In this document: positions 59,529 through 64,000 of the stretch, piece by piece
How positions within the stretch are numbered: the first letter of the stretch is position 1
Layout of the letters: each line of letters starts with the position of its first letter
Assembly (NCBI GenBank): GCA_934525405.1
Contig: CAKSZF010000004.1
Span: forward strand, 1 to 64,000
Origin: an uncultured Faecalibacterium sp.
GTDB taxonomy: Bacteria > Bacillota > Clostridia > Oscillospirales > Ruminococcaceae
Reading direction: 5' to 3'
DNA: 64,000 nucleotides
Notes under the pieces: generated by a model
The model's database searches: none
Seen by the model: the letters and a program-made list of their open reading frames with translations, nothing else
What the model was told of the DNA's origin: nothing
Position numbers and translations under genes: made by a program

Positions 59529-59900
59529 CTATTCCTCTGTTTGCGATGGACAGGCAATCTTTACAAGCCATTCGATCATGTGATGAAAATTTCGGGCCTG
59601 CTCGGTATCAGCCGCTTTATAATATACCTCTTTTCCTTCCCGGCGGCTAACGATCAAACCTGCTGATTTCAACTGCTTGAGATGGTGAGAAACTGCAGGA
59701 CTGCTCATATCTACCATGGCTGAAAGATTGATAACACATTCCTCACAGTGGCAAAGCAACCAAAAAATGCGAATACGGCTGCCATCCCCCAGCTGCTTGA
59801 AAATATCAGCTACGGTTTGAAAGTTTTCTACGCTGGGCATGTGCTCCAGCTCCTGTTCAATACTCTGCCCATGATTGTGAGGCAAATATTTTTGAGGCAT
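59529..59900 (-). CDS. ArsR/SmtB-family metal-responsive repressor
   Basis: A 123-residue winged-helix repressor. The helix-3 metal site of the ArsR/CadC type is seen as LLCHCEECVINL with Cys50, Cys52 and Cys55; the recognition helix is SSPAVSHHLKQLKSAGL and the wing REGKEVYYKA. The ATG at 59900 follows GGGAGGAA. Thiophilic metal or metalloid sensing is expected. It lies between the CGGC-protein gene and the AraC gene. Confidence 0.92.
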   Translation of the reverse strand: MPQKYLPHNHGQSIEQELEHMPSVENFQTVADIFKQLGDGSRIRIFWLLCHCEECVINLSAMVDMSSPAVSHHLKQLKSAGLIVSRREGKEVYYKAADTEQARNFHHMIEWLVKIACPSQTEE

Positions 59901-59953
59901 TCGGCATTCCTCCCTGCAGTCTATCTTACCACAAGCCGGAAGGGAAAGAACCC

Positions 59954-60316
59954 TCACTTCTGAGTTTCCTCTGTTTCTGGCCCGGCATCATGAGTGTATT
60001 CCAGGATACGGACACTGTCGCCTACCTCTTTCTGCACCAGCTCCCTCATACGCTTAGCAAAAGGACAGGGATAGCCGATGGGGGTTCCCTTACTGATACA
60101 GGAGGCAAAGGCGATGGTGTCAGCGCCCTGTTCTACCAGAGAACGGGCCCGCAGCACCGCCTTTTTCCCAGGGCAGCCGCCACAGTTGATAAAGCCTACC
60201 AGCTGGATGTCGTCCTCGCCTTCAAAAGCGCCCTTTCGTTCCCGGATGGTACGAAAATCCCGGCTTCCTGGGCAGTAATCCTCTGTCTGCATACAACGGA
60301 TAATACCAAGTTTCAT
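59954..60316 (-). CDS. CGGC-domain protein
   Basis: A 120-residue protein of the CGGC family (PF08821), named for the motif seen here as GFINCGGCPGKKAV. Further Cys lie in IIRCMQTEDYCPG, ASCISKG and GYPCPFAKRM, so up to seven Cys could bind a metal or Fe-S cluster. Function unknown; often beside metal genes. The ATG at 60316 follows GAGGAGG, directly after a 10-bp palindrome. Confidence 0.88.
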   Translation of the reverse strand: MKLGIIRCMQTEDYCPGSRDFRTIRERKGAFEGEDDIQLVGFINCGGCPGKKAVLRARSLVEQGADTIAFASCISKGTPIGYPCPFAKRMRELVQKEVGDSVRILEYTHDAGPETEETQK

Positions 60317-60340
60317 ATTGTATTCCTCCTCAAATGATAT

Positions 60341-60375
60341 AGGGCCGGCCATACAAATTTGGCCGGCCCTTTTTC
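60341..60375. terminator. Strong hairpin between csoR and the CGGC gene
   Basis: AGGGCCGGCC (60341-60350) and GGCCGGCCCT (60361-60370) are exact complements. The T run (TTTTTCTTC) lies on the plus strand, where no gene ends; on the minus strand it is followed by TATATCATTTG and the CGGC ribosome binding site. It may be a partial terminator, an RNA processing site or an operator. Confidence 0.5.
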
Positions 60376-60380
60376 TTCTG

Positions 60381-60644
60381 TTATGTGACCAGTTTTTCCA
60401 ACAACTGAAGGGCTTCCTCTAACTTTGGGTTGGGCTCATCTGTGTGCAGCCCGTCCCGGACACAGCCACGGATGTGTGCCCGTAAAATTTCCTGATTAAC
60501 CCGCTTCAAAAGCGCCTGAGTAGCAAGTAGTTGATTGGAGATGTCTACACAGTAGCGGTCCTCCTCGATCATCCGCAGAATGCCGTCCAGCTGTCCTCTG
60601 GCGATTTTGATAGAGCGGGTGATATGGGCCTTGTCAGCCTTCAT
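60381..60644 (-). CDS. csoR: CsoR-type copper-sensing repressor
   Basis: An 87-residue all-helical repressor of the CsoR/RcnR/FrmR family. The Cys-His-Cys copper site of CsoR is present: C32 (RYCVDI), H57 and C61 (AHIRGCV). It overlaps the 3' end of copA by 11 bp and follows it in the same transcript, so it probably regulates the operon by feedback through the site near 63273-63291. Confidence 0.92.
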   Translation of the reverse strand: MKADKAHITRSIKIARGQLDGILRMIEEDRYCVDISNQLLATQALLKRVNQEILRAHIRGCVRDGLHTDEPNPKLEEALQLLEKLVT

Positions 60645-60855
60645 GGGTGGTGATCCCTGTCACTTCGTAGCCCGCCTCGGTAACTGCCGCTTTCAGGGTT
60701 TCGTCGGTAACGGACTCCGGGACCTCAACAGTGGCCTTTTTGTCCTCCAAACTTACCTGGACATGGGACGCACCAGAGATACCCTCCAGGGCATGGGTAA
60801 CATGCTTGACGCAGTTCTGGCACATCATTCCTTCGATCATCAGTTCTTTTTTCAT
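60634..60855 (-). CDS. copZ: Nested in-frame CopZ-like copper chaperone within copA
   Basis: Within the last part of copA, residue Met797 (60855) is preceded by ATGGAGGAACCACT, a well-spaced ribosome binding site. Initiation there would give a 73-residue HMA protein (MKKELMIEGMMCQNC...) that looks like a complete CopZ chaperone. Either copA and copZ have fused by loss of a stop codon, or both long and short products are made from the one frame. The sequence alone shows only the site and the domain. Confidence 0.6.
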   Translation of the reverse strand: MKKELMIEGMMCQNCVKHVTHALEGISGASHVQVSLEDKKATVEVPESVTDETLKAAVTEAGYEVTGITTHEG

Positions 60856-63243
60856 AGTGGTTCCTCCATTCGATTGCTTTATGGTTGTTTGCTTGACGGA
60901 AATCTTCTGTACGGGAGATTCCGTAGTGACAGAAGTGCTAGTCTCTGCTGTGTTGTCGGAGACCGCTGAGCCATGCTTCGGCTTGAAGAATCGCAGACGC
61001 AAGGCGTTGGACACTACAAACACCGAGCTGAAGCTCATAGCCAACGCCGCCACCATCGGATTCATCTTCAAATGGAACGCTGTGTACCAGCATCCGGCGG
61101 CGATGGGGATGCCGATGATGTTGTAGAAGAAAGCCCAGAACAGGTTCTCTTTGATGTTGCGGATGGTGGCCTTAGAGAGTTCAATAGCTCCAGTCACATC
61201 CAACAGATCATTGCGCATCAGTACGATGTCGGCAGACTCCATAGCCACATCAGTGCCAGCACCAATTGCGACGCCTACATCGGCGCGGGCCAGAGCAGGT
61301 GCATCGTTGATACCGTCACCTACCATGGCTACCTTCTTGCCGCTCGCCTGAAGGGAGCGCACCTCACGCTCCTTATCCTGAGGCAACACTTCCGCCACCA
61401 CGCGGTCTACACCTACTTGTTTGCGAATGGCCTCGGCGGTCTTTTTATGGTCACCGGTAAGCATGACTACTTCAATACCCATGGTCTGAAGATCAGCAAT
61501 GGCCTGCTTGCTGGTGGGCTTCACCACATCTGCCACTGCGACCATGCCAATGAGCTTACCCGCCGCAGCAAAGAACAGCGGTGTCTTGCCCTGATCCGCC
61601 ATCTGATCTTGAAGCTGTTCCAGAGCCTCGTCGTGGATGCCCTCGGCATTCAGTAACTTTTGGTTGCCAGCCAGACAGGCGAGTCCTTGGATGCTTCCTT
61701 TGATGCCCTGACCAGGAATCTGTTCAAACTGCTCCACGGGCAGGAATTGCGTGTTTCTTTTTTCCGCCTCGGCTACAATGGCGCGAGCCAGGGGATGTTC
61801 CGACAGCTTTTCCAGAGAGGCGGCGATTTGGAGCAGATAATCCTCTGCGACACCGCTGTGACACGCCAAGTCAGTCACCACTGGCTTGCCCTGGGTGATG
61901 GTGCCGGTCTTATCCATGACAACTACATTTACACTGTGGGCAGTCTCCAGAGCTTCTGCGGATTTAATGAGGATACCGTTAGACGCGCCTCGGCCGGTGC
62001 CTACCATGATGGCAGTAGGAGTCGCCAGTCCCAAAGCGCAGGGGCAGGAGACCACCAGTACCGATACCGCGATGGTCATGGCGAACTCAAAGGTCGCGCC
62101 GCAGATCAGCCATACCACCATCGCAAGAAGGGCGATACCGATGACGATTGGCACAAAAATCCCAGCCACCTTGTCGGCCAGTTTGGCGATAGGAGCCTTG
62201 GAGCTGGTGGCTTCGTCCACCAGCTTGATGATCTGACTGAGGGCGGTCTCGTCGCCCACTTTGTCGGCCCGCATCCTGAAATAGCCGCTCTGGTTGATGG
62301 TGGCACCGATGACCTTATCTCCAGCCTGCTTGTCCACGGGGATGCTCTCGCCGGTGATGGCGCTCTCATCCAACGAGCCGGTGCCTTCCAGCAATACACC
62401 GTCCACCGGCACGCTCTCGCCTGCCTTGACGATCAGAATGTCGCCTTTCTCCACCTCTTCGGCGGGAATGACAGTTTCCACACCGTTCCGAACCACCGTG
62501 GCCTTCTTGGGGGCCAGGTTCATCAGCTTATTGATGGCGTCAGAGGTGCGGCCCTTGGCCCGCGCCTCAAAGAACTTGCCCAGAGTGATGAGGGTAAGGA
62601 TGGTGCCTGCTCCCTCAAAATAGAGGTCATGGGTGAACCGGTTCACCATTGCCAGATCTCCATAACCAAAGCCCCAGGCAATCTTATAAAGGGCATATAC
62701 TCCATAAGCCAGAGAGGCCCCGGAGCCCAGGGCGATCAGAGAGTCCATGTTGGGTGAGCCGTGAAACAGGGTCTTAAACCCCATGCGGTAATACTTGTTG
62801 TTGATGATGGCCACGGGCAGAGCCAGCAGAAACAAGGTCAGGGCGTAGATCATGGAGTTTTCCGTCCCCAGAAAGAAGCCCGGCAGCGGCCAGCCCATCA
62901 TGTGCCCCATGGAAATGTAGAACAGCGGAATGGTGAATACGAAGGACCAAATGACCCGGCGCTTCATCGTTTCGTATTCCTTTTTTACTGTATCCACCGG
63001 GGAGACAGCCTGGGCAGCCGACTTTCCCTTGGCCTGCTGGAGAGACGCGCCGTAGCCCGCCTTCTCCACGGCGACGATGATTTGCCCACTGTTTACATTT
63101 TTGTCGTCGTAAGTCACCACCATACTGTTTTTTAACAGATTGACATTGCACTCTTGCACGCCAGTCAGGTTAGAAACACTTTTTTGCACTCTTGCCTGGC
63201 AGGCCGCACAAGTCATGCCTGTGACATTGTACTTTTCCTGCAT
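60634..63243 (-). CDS. copA: Copper-exporting P-type ATPase with N- and C-terminal heavy-metal domains
   Basis: An 869-residue P1B ATPase. N-terminal HMA domain with GMTCAAC (residues 9-15); eight membrane helices with the transport motif SCPCALGLATPTA; phosphorylation site DKTGTITQG; hinge GDGINDAPALA; HP motif SEHPLARAI. After the last helix (ALAMSFSSVFVVSNALRLRF) a linker of about 50 residues leads to a second HMA with GMMCQNC. CopA proteins normally carry HMA domains only at the N terminus. The ATG at 63243 follows AAAGGAGG. Exports Cu+. Confidence 0.96.
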   Translation of the reverse strand: MQEKYNVTGMTCAACQARVQKSVSNLTGVQECNVNLLKNSMVVTYDDKNVNSGQIIVAVEKAGYGASLQQAKGKSAAQAVSPVDTVKKEYETMKRRVIWSFVFTIPLFYISMGHMMGWPLPGFFLGTENSMIYALTLFLLALPVAIINNKYYRMGFKTLFHGSPNMDSLIALGSGASLAYGVYALYKIAWGFGYGDLAMVNRFTHDLYFEGAGTILTLITLGKFFEARAKGRTSDAINKLMNLAPKKATVVRNGVETVIPAEEVEKGDILIVKAGESVPVDGVLLEGTGSLDESAITGESIPVDKQAGDKVIGATINQSGYFRMRADKVGDETALSQIIKLVDEATSSKAPIAKLADKVAGIFVPIVIGIALLAMVVWLICGATFEFAMTIAVSVLVVSCPCALGLATPTAIMVGTGRGASNGILIKSAEALETAHSVNVVVMDKTGTITQGKPVVTDLACHSGVAEDYLLQIAASLEKLSEHPLARAIVAEAEKRNTQFLPVEQFEQIPGQGIKGSIQGLACLAGNQKLLNAEGIHDEALEQLQDQMADQGKTPLFFAAAGKLIGMVAVADVVKPTSKQAIADLQTMGIEVVMLTGDHKKTAEAIRKQVGVDRVVAEVLPQDKEREVRSLQASGKKVAMVGDGINDAPALARADVGVAIGAGTDVAMESADIVLMRNDLLDVTGAIELSKATIRNIKENLFWAFFYNIIGIPIAAGCWYTAFHLKMNPMVAALAMSFSSVFVVSNALRLRFFKPKHGSAVSDNTAETSTSVTTESPVQKISVKQTTIKQSNGGTTMKKELMIEGMMCQNCVKHVTHALEGISGASHVQVSLEDKKATVEVPESVTDETLKAAVTEAGYEVTGITTHEG

Positions 63244-63250
63244 TTTTTGA

Positions 63251-63329
63251 AACCTCCTTTGCCGGAAAATAGGACACCCACACGGGGTGTCGGTCTTTCT
63301 GGTTTCCAGTATAGTCCGGCAAGGAGGTT
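63251..63329 (-). promoter_or_regulatory. Promoter and probable CsoR operator of copA
   Basis: Minus-strand TATACT (63313-63308) is the likely -10; the -35 is poor, as in regulated metal promoters. Just downstream GACACCC-N5-GGGTGTC (63273-63291) is a GC-rich palindrome of the CsoR operator kind. A longer imperfect inverted repeat (63251-63266 with 63315-63329, AACCTCCTTGCCGGA) includes the copA ribosome binding site in one arm and lies next to the -10 in the other. Confidence 0.6.
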
Positions 63330-63390
63330 CTGTATTTCCCGTTTAGAAGAATTTTTGTCCCAAATGGAAGCGTTTCTGAAAATCGATCCG

Positions 63391-63834
63391 TCATAAACGC
63401 TGCAAGAGCATTCCTTCTAACTTCATGTGATATTGTTCCAGCACATCTTTCAGCGTGATTCCTTGCATTCTTTGTTCCGCTGTTTTTTGAATGTCCAAGT
63501 AAAAATCCCGCAGCACCAGTTGGATATTTACACCCACGCCACAAGCGGGGTTGGTGTGGATGTCCTGATGGAGCAGGGGCTTGTTGCCCTCTACTGCCCG
63601 ATAGGCATCCAGCAGAGTGATTTTCTCCGGCTCACGAGCCAGAGCAGGTCGGGGATGTCCCTTCACGCTGACCAGCAGTCCACCCTTCCGCAGGGCGGAC
63701 ATGAGCTGGCGCACATAGGCAGGATTCGTCTGAATGCTCTCTGCCAGCTTGTCACTGGTCAGGTCGCAGTCTGGGTACAGAGCGATAAAAGCCAGAATAT
63801 GAACAGCATCGCTAAGGCGGGTGGGATATTTCAT
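63391..63834 (-). CDS. Rrf2-family transcriptional regulator
   Basis: A 147-residue Rrf2 protein of the YwnA-like type. Winged helix: LTSDKLAESIQTNPAYVRQL then MSALRKGGLLVSVKG; ITLLDAYRAVEGNKPLL is the dimer helix. Only one Cys (NPACGVG), so an Fe-S cluster as in IscR is unlikely; it may be a redox or thiol sensor. The ATG at 63834 follows AAGGAGATC. It is divergent from the partial gene at the right edge. Confidence 0.9.
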   Translation of the reverse strand: MKYPTRLSDAVHILAFIALYPDCDLTSDKLAESIQTNPAYVRQLMSALRKGGLLVSVKGHPRPALAREPEKITLLDAYRAVEGNKPLLHQDIHTNPACGVGVNIQLVLRDFYLDIQKTAEQRMQGITLKDVLEQYHMKLEGMLLQRL

Positions 63835-63860
63835 GGTCTGATCTCCTTTTTTACTTTGAT

Positions 63861-63937
63861 GTTATTTTTATTATAACAACATATTGACAGCAGCGCAAGA
63901 GGATGCTAAAATGATTTGAAGTAAGAATAAAAATAAC
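63861..63937. promoter_or_regulatory. Divergent promoter region with a 12-bp inverted repeat
   Basis: Plus-strand TTGACA (63884-63889) and TAAAAT (63907-63912), 17-bp spacer, for the rightward gene. GTTATTTTTATT (63861-63872) and its exact complement AATAAAAATAAC (63926-63937) flank this promoter; they may be two half-sites for the Rrf2 regulator. Confidence 0.6.
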
Positions 63938-63961
63938 ACCCGCTTGAAAGGAATGGTGACA

Positions 63962-64000
63962 ATGAACTTCTATGATGATTTGGTCATGCAGACCCAGATG
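63962..64000 (+). CDS. Start of an unidentified gene (cut by window edge)
   Basis: An ATG at 63962 preceded by AAAGGAATGG opens a frame of 13 codons (MNFYDDLVMQTQM) to the window end. Too short to identify. It is divergent from the Rrf2 gene and downstream of a good promoter, so it is probably the Rrf2 target. Confidence 0.55.
   Translation, partial: MNFYDDLVMQTQM

Noticed and set aside
1..64000. CRISPR arrays, rRNA genes, insertion sequences with terminal repeats
   Set aside because: I saw no repeat-spacer pattern, no rRNA segments and no transposase; the only mobile-element gene is the serine recombinase.

Overview
The window looks like chromosome of a Gram-positive gut Clostridium of the Faecalibacterium type (Oscillospiraceae). 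The evidence is high G+C coding DNA, strong AGGAGG ribosome binding sites, consensus TTGACA/TATAAT promoters with 17-bp spacers, the rimP-nusA-ylxR-ylxQ-infB operon, a CIRCE heat-shock operator, and a Spo0A-like protein so altered that it fits a lineage that has lost sporulation. Genus assignment is inference; no rRNA is present.

Layout. 1-3788: translation/transcription operon rimP-nusA-ylxR-ylxQ-infB (infB cut by the left edge). 3833-11310: M29 aminopeptidase, alanine symporter, MATE pump behind an attenuator-like leader, phosphodiesterase, a candidate small RNA, a pyruvate kinase without its C-terminal domain, and a PfkB kinase. 11355-12853: an OadB-like sodium pump subunit and a 42-residue OadG-like partner behind a metal-type riboswitch with a terminator. 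12950-21502: AraC regulator, GPH symporter, alpha/beta hydrolase and Fe-S flavin enoate reductase, then two secreted esterases; together these suggest hydroxycinnamate ester use. 21769-22931: a CaCA cation antiporter behind a second riboswitch of the same class. 22970-36822: membrane protein, FucO-like dehydrogenase, tRNA-Thr, TIM-barrel protein, SDR remnant, acetyltransferase, recG, a surface-glycan type operon, a secreted penicillin-binding-protein homologue lacking its catalytic residues, a DmpA-type peptidase and a second MATE pump.

37002-41262: a substrate-binding lipoprotein fused to a 5'-nucleotidase-type C-terminal domain, followed by a hybrid histidine kinase and no transporter, probably a sensory pair. 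41395-51751: secreted protein, M18 aminopeptidase, amino-acid permease with its GntR regulator and a well-placed operator, CIRCE-controlled Hsp20, several small conserved proteins, HAD phosphatase, YitT protein, and a three-gene operon with the degenerate Spo0A-like protein and an orphan ATPase of the histidine-kinase type. 52171-56313: a 1068-residue ABC-FtsX fusion transporter and a SpoU methyltransferase.

56387-64000: tRNA-Ala(CGC) next to tRNA fragments and a large serine recombinase, followed by metal-response genes: AraC, ArsR, CGGC protein, CsoR, a copper ATPase with a CopZ-like domain fused at its C terminus (with an internal ribosome binding site), and Rrf2. Lower G+C in parts and the recombinase suggest that this end belongs to an integrated mobile element continuing past the right edge.

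The most notable systems are the twin riboswitches with their orphan sodium-pump/antiporter targets, the binding-protein/hybrid-kinase pair, the degenerate Spo0A operon, and the copA/copZ nested gene.
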